Below are positions 44,796-56,742 of a stretch of 64,000 bases of DNA, in pieces. A program made the translations under genes and the position numbers. Origin of the DNA: Mermis nigrescens (Eukaryota > Nematoda > Enoplea > Mermithida > Mermithidae); contig JAVLUZ010000648.1 of the NCBI GenBank assembly GCA_036768485.1, forward strand, positions 124,001 through 188,000, given 5' to 3'. Every line of letters begins with the position of its first letter. Within the stretch, counting starts at the first letter, position 1. The notes under the pieces were generated by a model. That model worked only from the letters and a program-made list of their open reading frames with translations, was not told where the DNA came from and ran no database searches.

Positions 44796-46752
44796 GTTGG
44801 GAAGCCAATACGCACTAATCGATTCTTTACTACTTTTTAATTTTCATATTCCCTTCTTGAGTCTTTAGTCGTGAGAAAAAATTCGGAAAGTTTTGTATTC
44901 TAATTTTTTCTGAGCATAGCACTTTTCTGCTATTGGCGCTGTTTATGCATACACGCGTACACATTTTTAAATTAATATATAAAATGACTTAAAAATAATT
45001 TTTTCTATGTGCCAATAAGTGGAACGGGTAACATTCCCATTGACCCCTGCTTAGATAATTTTTCGATCTTTCGACTTTAAATATCATTTTTGATGACAAG
45101 AATTTTGGTACCTTACGCGCCCAGCAGCTGAAAGTGAAAAGAAGCTATGCCCCTGTAAAGAGCAAAAAGACAGGGCTATATAAATATTTATTAATTTTTA
45201 TTAATTATATTGATTTTATATTAATATTATTATATTAATAATAATTTTTTTATAAGGTCTGTGCCCCTTTGTGTGTGCAAAACAGTGTTAATGAATGAAA
45301 TAGATTGCGGGCAAGTGAACGTTCATTGACCAACCTCTCCTGGCATTTTGCGCTCTTAGGATTTTTAAATTGGCTATAAAATGGCTTTGTAAACAAACTT
45401 TTTCTTAGTATGCTAATAAGTCAAATGGTTAATATTCCAGTTGACCCCTTCTAAGATAATTTTCCATCCTTAGTGTTCCTTACACGGGAATTGAGGTGAG
45501 AGTATAGATGCACAAGGCCAGGGTCGGCAAGAAGGGGGGGGGGGGTAGATTTCCAGAAATCCAAAACAGTAAATTTCACTTGGCGTTCACGACTTTTTGC
45601 TGTTCATGCGACTAAAATGGTCTCAAGTTGCGTATAAAACGTTTTTCTTGTGGTAATATCGCATTTTAAAAAGCATTTTTTAGTCCATTAGGGCAGAATT
45701 ATTTCACTTGAAATGATAAAAAATTCAGAAATTGATCAATTCTGAGAGCTGTTTAGGCAAAGAGTAAATAAAAGTAGTGATCCGGCGGGAAAAATTTTGA
45801 CATTTTTAAAGGGCTAAGTAGCTATTTTTAGTCGATAAAGGCTTTATATCTATTTTTGCAAGTTGAAAAACTATATTTTTGCCTCAAATGCTCAAAAATG
45901 GCGGTTTTAAAACGATACCGTCTTTTTTACTGTATAACCGTTTTTTACAGAGCACTTAGCTATCTCCAAGTTCTCGATTTCACCCACACATGGGCATAGG
46001 GTGAGGGGGGTATTGCGTACCCCCATTAAAGGTTTTGGAAAATCAGGTACTGTCGAGCGATTTTTAGAAAGCGAATGGTGCAGCAAGGAAATTTTTGAGA
46101 TAACTACGAAAAAAGGTCGAAAAATTTACCTGAGCTAGGCAAAAAAACATCTAAATTTTTCGACGCTTCGCGCCGTATTGATAATTTTTTGTGTATTTCA
46201 TCGCTCTAAACCCATAAATTGGCTAAACTTCACTAATAAGCGTCAATAAATACAGCTTCTATTAAATGCCATGCCTATAACGTTTTGTTGTACCGTTTAT
46301 ATCGACATTTTGCGGACCGTCTTTGTACTGTGTACAAAAAACTGACCATAATTTACTACATGACGATACTTGGATTTTACCCCCCCCCACCTTCTGGCCA
46401 CCTCCACCTTACTCCATACATGATTTCACCCTTCCTCTAAAAGTTTGACCTTGCGCACCTACAACATATGTTTTTTTTATTATTTTTAATGATTAGAATA
46501 TTATATTTTACTCTGTCCCAGCAGCTCAACGTGAAGGAGGCTATGCCCCTTGTATATGCAAAACGGTGTTAATGAATGACAAAGATTGTGCTTTCGAATG
46601 TTTTTGATTGAAAATGAAAAATTAAAACATAAAAGTCATTTTCACGTTTCGTGGCGATTGCGGTAATTCGCCCATTTTCAATGGGTATTATCAACGCGGA
46701 ACATTTGCGCAGGGAGGGTCTCATTAACGATCGACTCTACATAGATCTTCTT

Positions 46753-48147
46753 ATCGGTGGCTGGTCTTGGATTTTTGTTGGGGGAATGCGGCACCCCAAT
46801 TTTCTCGAAAACAGTCGGAAATGGGTCCGTAAATCCGTTATTCAATTCTCACAGGATAGCGTTTTTGCAACCGTTTAATTTTCTATGCTTTTATTAAAAA
46901 TGATGTCTGGTGCAAAAAAAATTTCAAAGCCATAAAACACATTTTTATGCACTTTCGCGAAAAGTGCGTAAACTTTCTAGCTTTAACTGAACTCTGGCCC
47001 GAAACGTGCCGGAAAAATCAGTGAAATTTAGGCGGAAGGACGTTTTGAGGTTTGAATTGCATATCTATTTCCTGTGCTTCTGCACTTAGAGCAAACTTTA
47101 TTATGGAGCAGTGTTTTTTTGGTACTCGGCAAAGATTTTTCCCGATGTACAAAGACTTTTCAGGACCGTCTCTGTACATGTACAAAGATTTTTGGGAAGA
47201 CAAAAATTGTAAAAAAGGTCTAAAATTCGGAAATTTTCGACGCTTCGCGCCGAAATGAGTAATTGTGTGTTCTATCATATATCTTTATAATGGCAGAAAT
47301 TGCATTTCAAAAGTAAAAGTGTCATATTTTTCGGCGCTTCGCGCCGTTTTAGACACGATTCTTAGTGATTTTTGCCCTTAGAGACCCAGAAATTAGCTAA
47401 AACACACTACGAAAAGTCGAAGAACTCTGTTTTTACCACACTAAAATCGCTGCTGTACCATATTATAGTACCTAAAAATTTTGTGTGTACAAAATGTACA
47501 AAGATTTTTAGGAAGACAAAAACTGTAAAAAGGTGTAAAATTCCCAAAATTTCGGCGCTTCGCGCCGAACTGATAAATTATTTGTCCTATATATCTTTAA
47601 AATGGCAGAATTCGCATTTATAATGGAAAAATGTCAACATTTTTCGGCGCTTCGCGCCGTTTTCAGATACTTTTCAGTAATTTTTGGCGTCAGAAACCCA
47701 GAAATTAGTTAAAATACACTACCAAAGATCGAAAACTCCTGTTTTACCACACTAAAATCGCTACTGTACTATATTATAGTACACAAAAATTTGCATGTAC
47801 AAAATGTACAAAGACTTTTGGGGACCATCTTTGTACATGTACTTACGGACACTTGCACAGCAAACTCTGTTATGGAGTTTGACGCGATGCGCCGAAAATT
47901 TTGGAATTTATACCGAAGATAGAAAGAAATTGCATAACATATGGCTACATACCAGGCCGCCAACAAAGTGAATAAAAATAGATAATACGCGGCGCGAAGC
48001 GCCTGAAAAAGTTTGAGAAAATATGATAGTCGGTGGCAGAAAATCACTGCAAAATACGTATCTGATTTTTATCTGAGCCAACCATGGTTGAATGACGGGG
48101 AAAGGGCCGCTCCCCCAGCCCCACCACTCCCCGTGAATTCGCCCCTG
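46753..48147. mobile_element. M6 hAT-like element split by M2
   Basis: The left end is diverged (CGGTGGCTGGTCTTGGATTT) and the right end is GAATTCGCCCCTG. The family-specific middle (GCAAAAAA…TGCGTAAAC, AGGCGGAAGGACGTT, TGACGCGATGCGCCGAAAAT) resumes at 47878 after the M2 insertion. A hairpin copy lies at 47991-48003. The outer target duplication is not clear. Confidence 0.65.
47109..47869. mobile_element. M2 hAT-like MITE nested in M6 (perfect target duplication)
   Basis: 761 bp, starts CAGTGTTTTTTTGGTACTCG, ends near CAGCAAACTCTG. The perfect 8-bp duplication TTATGGAG is at 47101-47108 and 47870-47877. It contains hairpin copies at 47333, 47554 and 47646 plus a mutated one at 47238, more than any other element here. 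Confidence 0.87.
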
Positions 48148-48839
48148 CCTCTATTTGTGCGATATTGTAAAATGAGCTATAAATTAGAAACGAAAAATTT
48201 AAAAAATAAAAATTATTTTTCACGTTTTGTGGCGAGCGCGTGACTCACTCTGTTTTAAGGTAGTATCGACAAGCATTCGCGAGGTTGGAGTTTGTTAACG
48301 ATCGACTTTAGATTGTGATATCCTCTGATTTGAATGATCGTTTTGAAAAAGTAAAATTCAATTGAAAAAATCTAAACAATAAAAGAAAAAATATCTGCGA
48401 TGCTTGAATCATAAAAAAATTGAAAAATGAAAGGTATTTTCACGGCCATCGCTTCGCGTTACTTGCTTTATTTTACAGTATTATCGATGATGGTTTGCGA
48501 AGGCAGGCGACTTAACTAACGATCTACTGTACATTGGGATCTTCTCTGACGTGTAGCTACGATCGTTTGAAACTACGAAAAATTAAAGAGAAAAAAGTTT
48601 AAAAAGTTAAAGAAAATAAAATATCTGCGGTCTTTGAATGATAAAAGGAAGGAAATAGAATGATAAAAATTTGATGTTTTGCAGTGATCGCTCGACTTAT
48701 ATGGTATTATGATTATGATAACCATTATTTGCGATATTTGAATTATTGAAAATTGAAGTTTTGTGGCGATCACGTGGTTTGTATGATTGTTGTGATTATT
48801 ATTTTTTTATTATATTATTTTTAGTATTATTATTTATAG

Positions 48840-49080
48840 GGTGTTATCGACGAACATTTGCGACGCGTGCGCCATCTTTCTACATCCGTCGCCGAGCATA
48901 GCGTGCAACGGCAGCGTCACTTGGACGAGGCGTTGTTGGTGGCGGGCCATTTCGCCGAGGCGGCCGACCAATTGCTTGCCTGGATCGGTGACGCTTTGTC
49001 GTCGCTCGGCGTCGCCGTCGGCGTCGGCGACGATGGCGTCGTTGCCGTCGGCGTCGAGAACGCGGCTGTGATCGAGAATG
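48840..49080 (+). CDS. shot/MACF1: Spectraplakin exon 19 (spectrin repeat with Val/Gly-rich insert)
   Basis: Acceptor TTATTTATAG at 48839, donor GTATTT at 49081. There are 80 codons plus one base. GVIDEHLRRVRHLSTSV is the helix C start and AADQLLAWIGDALSSL is helix A. It is followed by a low-complexity GVAVGVGDDGVVAVGV stretch encoded by imperfect GGCGTC hexamers in the AB loop. Degenerate copies of the exon's first 25-30 bases occur upstream in intron 18 (46684, 48259, 48477, 48703). Confidence 0.88.
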
Positions 49081-52000
49081 GTATTTACTACTATTTTAGC
49101 GATATTTTCCCTTTGCCCACCTTACTGTCGGTACATACAATCAGGCCCGTAGCCAAGGTGGGGCGAGGGGTAGCAGTTGCCTCCATACATGGGCAGCACC
49201 AAAATTCTGAGGAGAAGGGGTGCAAGATTTTTCAAAGGTCAAAAAATGGTGGTATAGCGAAAAAACATCATTTTACAACACTTCTCATGGAGCACTGTCC
49301 ATTGGCATCAAAAAATTGCGAAAAAAACAAAAAAAAATAATTGGATTCTTGGGGGAGGGATACTTTGGTTTATGGGGGAGGGTATTCGGCCTTCTGAGGG
49401 GGTGCGTACCCCCAAACTCCCTCCCTCCCACGCCTATGTGTGGTTGCCTCCCCCTTCCCGGAACCAAAAATTTTTTTCAACATTGGTCCCCCGAAGGAAG
49501 AAATGAAAAATTCTCGAAGCGCATTTAGAAGGTCGCCAAACAGGTTTTTGTGTACTTTTATGCGAGTAAACGCTAAATTTTGCGGTTCCCAAAAATCATT
49601 TTACATGTACAAAGACGATCCCAGAAAGTCTTTGTACGTGCGGAAAAAATATTTGCCGAATATGTAGAAGGAGCCGTGGTATTATGCCGCTCATTTGTGC
49701 TCGTTCCGAAAGAGCGACGGTTCCATAAAGCATCGTATATATGTATGCAGGCCCGTAGCCAGGAATTTATTCCGGGGGGTGGGTATATTTAGGCAAGGTA
49801 GGGATGGCAAGAGGGTGGTGAAATTTGAAAACGATCACATAGTAAAGTAGCTCATGGTGACATGCTTTTTACTAGGTAATATATTGATATTGTTATTTAC
49901 TTAGGCATATGAAAATGTTATCCCCGGGTTCCGAAATCTATTTTTTGGGAAATTGTTTATTTTAGGCAATGTTATTAGGTGGATAATCCACTATCATGCG
50001 GCAAACAATCGGCGAAAATTGTAAGGCAACGGAAAAATTGATTCTTTTGCTGTAAACTGACTATGTTGACTGAACTTCTGGTCAACGGAGCTGTATTTTT
50101 CACTATGAAGTCAAAGTTTTCCCATCAGTAACTTATGTTTCGCCAAAATCGCCTGACAGCACCTGGCTTTTTCAAAATCTGAGGGAGGGAGTAATACTCC
50201 TCTCACTCCTCCGTATGCCCTTCTGTGGGATTGGGTCAAAAAAGTTAAAAGTCAGATATTTCGAGCACCATTGAGAGGTTGCCAAAAAGAAAGGCATTTT
50301 TAAGCGTTTCTCAACGAGATCTACACAATGGTGACGAAAATTTTTCAAAAAATTAGCACAATATTTTAGGGTTTATTTCATACTCGCGTACAAAAAATCT
50401 ATCGCATGCCATAAGCTTACGTATCTGCGCAACTGATTTCTCATCATGCAGTCCATGAACATTTTCTTTTACTTTTCGTATTTGTACATACGTAATGTTT
50501 GCGCCCCGCAAAGAAAACAACCGGAAAAATTAATAATGCGGCGCGAAATGCTGGAAAATTTGACATGTTCCGCTCCATGTCTAACTCAAAAATCTGGGCG
50601 GCTCAAAGGCTATCGTAGGAAATTTTGCATTAACTAGCTCAAAGTAGGTACTCCTAAACCAGTCTTTGACGTCTCCTAAATACACTTCGAGAATTTGTCA
50701 TTTTTTTTTATAGAGGACTCCGTGTGAGAAACTTAGATTTTTTTTGCTGCGGGGGTCCCTTCCGCCTTCCTCCCGATGACTTCCGGCCTGCACGTATGTA
50801 CAACAAGCTGAGCTAATTGTCTGACACATGCATAATCAATTTTGTGGTGCGATAAATGCAAAGCAAGATGGCCAGCCCGGGTAGGGTCAGTTAGAGAGCT
50901 CTTTGCAGTCAAAATGGTCTCAAAAAGTGATATAAATGCCGAAATGACTCAGAAACTCCATTAGTCCACAGTTTCTGCTTAACTTTATTCCCTCTGTTCT
51001 TGGGGCTTGTGACACTCCCGACAACCTCTCCATAGATATGTCTTAAGTCAAATTTAGTTTTTTAGCATGCTTAATTTACTTTCGATTGATTTTTTTTACA
51101 TTGACTAGAAACTGTGAAATAAAGTAGTTTTAATGGTATTTTAGCCCTCATATAAATTTTTGAGGTTATTCTGGCCCAAAAAAGCTCAATTTTGACTCAT
51201 CGAACCTGCTGACCCCCTCCCAAATTCGCCATGTTGTGCGTTTATGGATATTACCTATTCCCGTTGAATAACCTTAAACTTAGATACTGCCCAGCAGAGT
51301 GATTTTGTCCATATGTGGTGCATTTTCGAGCGATTTCTTCATTATTTATCTGATAAATTCATCTTTATGCAGTAAAAATTCTCGTATTTCACCCTTCGCT
51401 GACGGGCACGGCTGGCTAATTCTGAATTTGGGGACTAAGATTTCGAAATGGACATTCCCAGTCAACTACTTATAGATAGACAGAAGTAATGGTGTTTTTG
51501 AGCGTTTCTCAACGAGCTCTACATATTTTAGAAGAAGAAATATGAAAAATTTCGAAAAATTTAAATTAATTTAAATTATATTCAATAAGTATATCGTATA
51601 AAATGACCAAACAAATTGATTTATCAGCATTATATCCAAGCTCGACCCTGATGGAGATTTGTTTAACTTGTTTCATACTCAATTCTGGTATTTTGCAAAG
51701 TGAACTTGGATTGCCGGAACATTTTAACATATTCATCAGGTTTATTCAAACTCGGACTGTTTGAAAGACAAGAGTTATACAAAGCCAATCAATTCCTGAA
51801 AATTTTGTATTCATGAGCCCAAAAGTAAACTGAAGTTTATTCTGGCGGTCTTTCACGAGCGCTTGAGAAAGTTTCAGTTTTTTCCTTTGGGGTAACTTTT
51901 GTTAGAAACACTTGTATTTTCAAAATTTGGGTAGAGGGCTAGTCCACACGTCGGCGTGGAGGGGGTATGCACTTCCCAGAAGGCCGATATATCCCCTTAG

Positions 52001-53536
52001 AAACCAAAGTATCCCCGTCCAGAATCCAATTTTTGAAAATGTTTTGTTTCTTTCGCAACTTTTTGATGTGAATGGATAGTGCTCGATGAGGAACGCGTTG
52101 AAAATGGCGATTTTTAGCCGAACCATCATTTTTAGACCATTTTTTAACCTTTGAAAAATCTTGCACCCCCATGCCAGAATTTTGGTGCTGCCCTTCTATG
52201 GACTAGTCCCGCCTATCTCCCTCCCAGCTACGTGCCTGCTCGCTGACCCCAGAATCTCGATTTTACCCCGCCTTGATCATGTGCATCTTTGATATTTGAA
52301 TAAATAAATAAATGAGCAATAGAACCTAGTGTTAGAATACAAAAAAATTAAATTTCTATGTAAACTGGTGTTTGCCACGTATAGGAACAACGAATTAAAA
52401 GAAATCGGGAAATCTTAGCTAGTTTTTAGTGACTTTTGATTATTTATTTGGAACAGCAGAAATGTTATATTTTACACTGAGAAACAGCTATATGTGTGCA
52501 AAGAAGTTCAGCCCCTTGTATACGCAAAACATTTTTGACGAACGGAAATATTTGTGCGGCGAACGATCAAATTGACACCTTTTGACATTTTCGATCTTTT
52601 CGATCTTCTCAGAATTGTGGAAAATTTAAAAAAACTTGGCAATTATAAAAACTTTAATTCTTTTGTAACAAATAAAATTAATGAATTACAAAATTACAGA
52701 TATAACAAAAGGAAGTTAAGATGACGGAATAATTGAAAACATTTTCATGATATGTATATGTACAAGAAATGCGCAAAAGAATTACTCATGCGTGTACATT
52801 AATCGAGCTGAAAATAACCATTTTGTAAAAATGTTAAGAAGTACTCTTTTAATCGTTTTCAGCGATCGATAAATTTGATATTTTAATCGATTAATTTATT
52901 GCACATCACATCGATAGAATTTTTCGAAATTTCATGTGCTTTTTCGTTCTAGACACAGGAGTAAAAAAATTTTATTCAGCACGTTCCTGACCATCGTTTT
53001 TAAGCGCTGAAAAAACATTAAAAATTTTTTCTGTTTCGAAGCTTGCCTGTCCTAATTCAATCCATTGTTTTAGAATATATGTACGTCAAAGCAAGGCACT
53101 TCGCCTAAATGTATCTCTGGAATAAAAATGAATGTATGCAGTAAAAATGTGACTGCTCAAGTACTGCTATTCAAAATTTTGTATTTTTCCTTTAAAATTT
53201 CCCTTTGCTTACGTTAACCATCGTTTGGATTATTCCATGGGCCCTAATATGGTTCATTAATCGCTGCACCTCATATATGTACATACGTGCATGATTATCA
53301 GCGCATACGTATCCTATGAAAAACTGAAACTGTAATTATGATGCAATCAAGATCAAATATATTGAGGACATCACTGCGTTGATGCTCGAGAATCGCCTTC
53401 TGTTATTTACCCGCAAATTACGAGAATTATATATTTAAGTCCTTTATAAAATATTTGTTTTTAAAGGTTTTTTGGATTTTTTGTTTGTTTTTTTTATTTA
53501 CAAACCTATAAACATGTGTTTTTCTTTTCGTTTTAG
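49081..53536 (+). other. Intron 19
   Basis: M3-type repeat at about 49143-49460 (starts CAGGCCCGTAGCC), an M2 end fragment at about 49590-49670 and another CAGGCCCGTAGCC start at 49749. A block shared with 285-420 lies at 50225-50420. M11 copies lie at about 50885-51010 and 51090-51245, and M3 at about 51930-52237. 52240-53536 is AT-rich with no recognised feature. Confidence 0.6.
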
Positions 53537-53784
53537 TGCGTGGCGACGCGGATTCCGTCGCGTTGCTTTCGCGCCTTCACCAGGATTTGACACGCGAAAT
53601 TGCCGCGCGTCGCCCGATCGTCGAGCGATTGAGCGACGTCGGCCGCCGCTTGATGGCGGCCGCGTCGAGCGACGAGGACGGCGCCGAAACGGCGCGGCGT
53701 TTGGCCGCCGTCGACCGACTCTGGAATCGCTTAATTGACAAGTCTAGCGACGCCGAGCGCTACCTGAGCGACGCCAAAAATTTG
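53537..53784 (+). CDS. shot/MACF1: Spectraplakin exon 20 (spectrin repeat)
   Basis: Acceptor CTTTTCGTTTTAG at 53536, donor GTAAAA at 53785. Two bases complete the valine codon of exon 19, then 82 codons follow. VALLSRLHQDLTREIAARR is helix B, and RRLAAVDRLWNRLIDKSSD is the tryptophan helix C. The exon is GC-rich. It joins exon 21 as DAKNL-ADAFHHQ. Confidence 0.9.
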
Positions 53785-55155
53785 GTAAAATTTTCATTTA
53801 TTACATCATTCTTGCTCGGTTTTCTACCGGTCAAAATTTGAGAATTTGAAAATTTTTAATCTAGATCAAATTTTAAATTTGAAATTTAAAAATTCAAGTG
53901 AAATTTTAATTTCATATTCTACTTCTGAGCCTTTAGACGTTTAGGAAATCCATTTTAGCGCATTAATCTTTTATTGTTGTTCTCTTCTATTACACTGTAT
54001 TATGATGTTTTACTATAATGCCATTTAATATTCTTTTAAGTCTTCATTTCGTCCTCCAAAGGGCTGAGATTGTTGCCACGGATTTTGGTGAAATCTTGCG
54101 TTTTCGATCTCATTTAATTTGTTTTTTGTCTTTTTGGCCAAAAATTGATCGTTCGCCCTTTCCCTCGTGCCATTACATGTATGCAGGCCCGTATCCTGGA
54201 TTTGGCCAAGGGGGTACCCAACATAAATTGGTCTATATCTCGAGAAATTTGTCGGGATATAGCTCACAAAAACCGCATTTCTCGATGTTTTTCGACACGC
54301 CCTATCCACTAAGACCATAAAATTCGAACTTTTCGGAAGAATTTTTTTGTTACTCAAAAGCTATAAAAAGTGTCGTTTTTTGGTCGCGCTCGAGCTAAAA
54401 TTGTGGAAAATACTTCATATATGTATTCGGCGCGAAGCGCCGAACGTCAAAGACGGCAATTTGTCCATCTTTCCGTGCATTATCTTACCTTTCAGAATTT
54501 TTTCCAGCCAAGAGGGGGGGTCGGCGGCCGCTCCCTACCCTAAATACGGCCCTGCATGTATTCATAACCCAACTCGTTCCCTATTGATTTCTGTTAACTC
54601 TATCACGTTTACATCACTACGTGTTTGCTTGGACGAGCCGAACAAAATTTGGATTCATAGACTGATATGTATTTACCCGCGATCCATACATGCATACACA
54701 TGTGCTTCTCTAAACGCAAATACAAAAAGGAACATAATGTTAACAATACAATCCTGTAGCGCTATTTCATATGTGAAAATCAGTATTATTGATTTTTAGT
54801 ATAATGTGTTTTTAAATAATTTATGTATGTTATTTTTGATCGTTTAGTCAGTTTTATAATGTATTTAACTTATACTCTTCCTAATTGTGTATTTTTTTTA
54901 ATTTGTCACATGCGGGTTAGCCAAAGGCAAGAGTATGTATTATAGTAATTAAGCCCGTCTATACTTGTGTGTTTAGATGGTATCTCTCTCGATACAAGAC
55001 AAGATGTGTTGCGTAAATTGTTAATGATGAAGTAATAAAATCGACGGCTCTATAATTCACACTTGAAATTATAATAATTAAATATTTTTATTTAATTCGA
55101 AATTATCAATTTAAAGCAATCGTGAAGTCTAAAATATATATTTTTGGTCCTGTAG
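53785..55155 (+). other. Intron 20
   Basis: An M4 fragment (54090-54181) adjoins a complete M7 (54184-54554). 54555-55155 is AT-rich without features. Confidence 0.65.
54184..54554. mobile_element. M7 hAT-like MITE
   Basis: 371 bp, starts CAGGCCCGTATCC and ends AAATACGGCCCTG, flanked by CATGTATG and CATGTATT (7 of 8). Hairpin motif at 54429-54441. The CAGGSCCGTA ends with an 8-bp duplication fit hAT. Confidence 0.83.
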
Positions 55156-55284
55156 GCCGATGCGTTTCACCATCAGACTATTTCCGTCCTGGATCGACTG
55201 TCCGACTTGGAGCATCAACTTAAACTCACTGGTGCAATGCCTGAGGATGAAATTTCGCTGCAAAAGCAGGCTGACCATTTAATG
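55156..55284 (+). CDS. shot/MACF1: Spectraplakin exon 21 (43 codons)
   Basis: Acceptor TTGGTCCTGTAG at 55155, donor GTAAGT at 55285, phase 0 at both ends. The product is ADAFHHQTISVLDRLSDLEH, then GAMPEDEISLQKQADHLM. This matches the family region F.GVLPDDEDALRTLIDQH. The usual helix-A tryptophan is replaced (VLDRLSDLE). Confidence 0.88.
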
Positions 55285-56419
55285 GTAAGTTTAACATGAT
55301 CGTAAAGCTTACGTGTAAAGGCTCAAAATTTGGGGGTCCCGGCCATTTTTACGGGGGGTAAGTGACCTCCATTTTTCGGCAAAAAAAAACTGCCAAAAAA
55401 TTTTATTTGTTTTCCAGAAATTGGGTGAATCAAAAATTTTCTGGCTTTGGGGGGGGCGGCCGACTTTGGGTGGGGGTCCCCGATTTCCCCTTTAGATTAT
55501 GTCTGAAGTTTCTTTAACAAAATTTTTCAATTATTTTTCCGAGCAATCGTGAAAAATAGACTAGCTTGAGTGGGTGTGCTATAAATTTTGATATTGCTTA
55601 TTGCTTACCGACCTAGGTGTTGAGAGTGGGATTTGGGGGATGGTACATAAAGCCAAAATTGGTTCTAAGCTTTCTTTTTGCGTTCAAAAACGATAGATAT
55701 GCGTCAAAAGCACCGTTTTTATGCGGTTCGGACGATGCTTTGTCTTCCTAGAACTTAAGGACGAAACATTTCTCGACAATATGAAAATATCGGGTAAATT
55801 GAGCGAAATATAACAAAAAATGAGTAATGACGCGAAGTGCCAAAAATTTGACACTTTCGGGACAAAAAAATAACGAAAACCGCTTAAAACAACAACTTTT
55901 CTGCGATTTATTTTTTTAGACCAAAATGTTGGGTATGTCGAAAACTTTTTTTTTGGTGGATGAAATAACTACTCCTCTTAAGATAATGTACATATGTTCA
56001 CCAGTTGGATCCATGGTGCGGATTTAAGGAAGGCGGAGGGGCAACTGTCATCCATTGGCCAAAAATATTTGGCGAGATAAAGAATGGATTTGCAATTCGC
56101 AACGATTTTTGGCCGTCCGTGACCATAATTTCACAAATTTTCCGGCGCTTCGCGCTAAATTTTTGTCGAAGTCAAAGAATTTTAATGATTTCTTGCACAA
56201 AATTGTCTAAAATTCTAAAATTTTTTGAAACAATATTGCATCAAAAGTGATTTTATGTACAAGTATGCAATGTAAAACACCGAAAAAACGCTATTTCGCG
56301 CGTTAAGAGCAAATTTTCGGACCTATTTTTGACTCTTCTATGAAAAGTTGGGATACCTCTTCCCACCCTCGAGGAAAATCCTAGATCCGCCACTGGTTGG
56401 ATCAAATTGTATTGCTAAG
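55285..56419 (+). other. Intron 21
   Basis: M4 at 55309-55503, an M5-like repeat at about 55610-55990, and M6 at 56012-56395, leaving only 24 bp before exon 22. Confidence 0.72.
56012..56395. mobile_element. M6 hAT-like MITE beside the exon 22 acceptor (perfect target duplication)
   Basis: 384 bp. The right end GATCCGCCACTG is intact and the left end is mutated (CATGGTGCGGATTTAAGG). The perfect 8-bp duplication GTTGGATC is at 56004-56011 and 56396-56403. The second duplication copy and 16 bp of native intron are all that separate it from the exon 22 acceptor, so it replaced the original branch-point region. Confidence 0.9.
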
Positions 56420-56742
56420 GAATTATTGGCCGAATTAGAAACCGAAAAATCGAATCTCGATAATACGTTGGTGTTGTCGGACGAAATTTTGTCCAAAATT
56501 CATCCTTCCGCGTTGGAGCCGGTCAATCATTGGAAGGAAGTGCTAAATTCTCGCTGGTGCGAAGTGTGGACTTTCGGCCAGGATCGTCAACAACGGGTCA
56601 ACGACCAAATTGACTTCGCCAAAAAGCGCGAACAACTTTTGGACGACCTGTTGCAATTTTTAGAGCTTATGCAAATTAGGCTGGGCGAGGCCGATGCGTG
56701 TAAACTGCCCGGTTTGCCCGAAGAAGCCGATTATGTCGAAAA
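56420..56742 (+). CDS. shot/MACF1: Spectraplakin exon 22 (about one spectrin repeat, last of the rod)
   Basis: Acceptor GTATTGCTAAG at 56419. Donor GTGCTT at 56743 gives phase 2. There are 107 codons plus two bases. ELLAELETEKSNLDNTLVLS is helix B, HWKEVLNSRWCEVWTFGQDR is the helix C with paired tryptophans and LDDLLQFLELMQIRLGEAD is the last helix A. The donor is chosen because AA plus G of exon 23 gives VEK-LLNEH, as in the family. The open frame continues past it by chance. A hAT-like insertion ends 24 bp upstream of the acceptor. Confidence 0.88.

Larger units (their letters stand above)
44796..48839 (+). other. Intron 18
   Basis: A diverged tandem repeat of about 400 bp (near 45008 and 45409), an M5/M11-like region at about 45500-46450, then a tandem array of decoy exon-19 starts (46620-48839). 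This array is split by an M6 element (about 46753-48147), which itself contains M2 (47109-47869). Confidence 0.65.
46620..48839 (+). repeat. Tandem array of degenerate copies of the intron 18/exon 19 border
   Basis: Units near 46684, 48259, 48477 and 48703 begin with GGTATTATC, GGTAGTATCGAC, AGTATTATCGATGA and GGTATTATG, each preceded by TTTTCACG…GTGGCGA-type sequence. Exon 19 itself starts GGTGTTATCGACGAACATTT. The first copy still reads GIINAEHLRREG against GVIDEHLRRVRH. The third has a TTTTACAG just before it, so it is a potential cryptic acceptor, but stops follow soon after in copies 2 and 3. Confidence 0.6.

Noticed and set aside
56348..56419. Start of the exon 22 open frame at MGYLFPPSRK
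   Set aside because: This part is the end of an M6 transposon and intron. The acceptor at 56419 sets the exon start.
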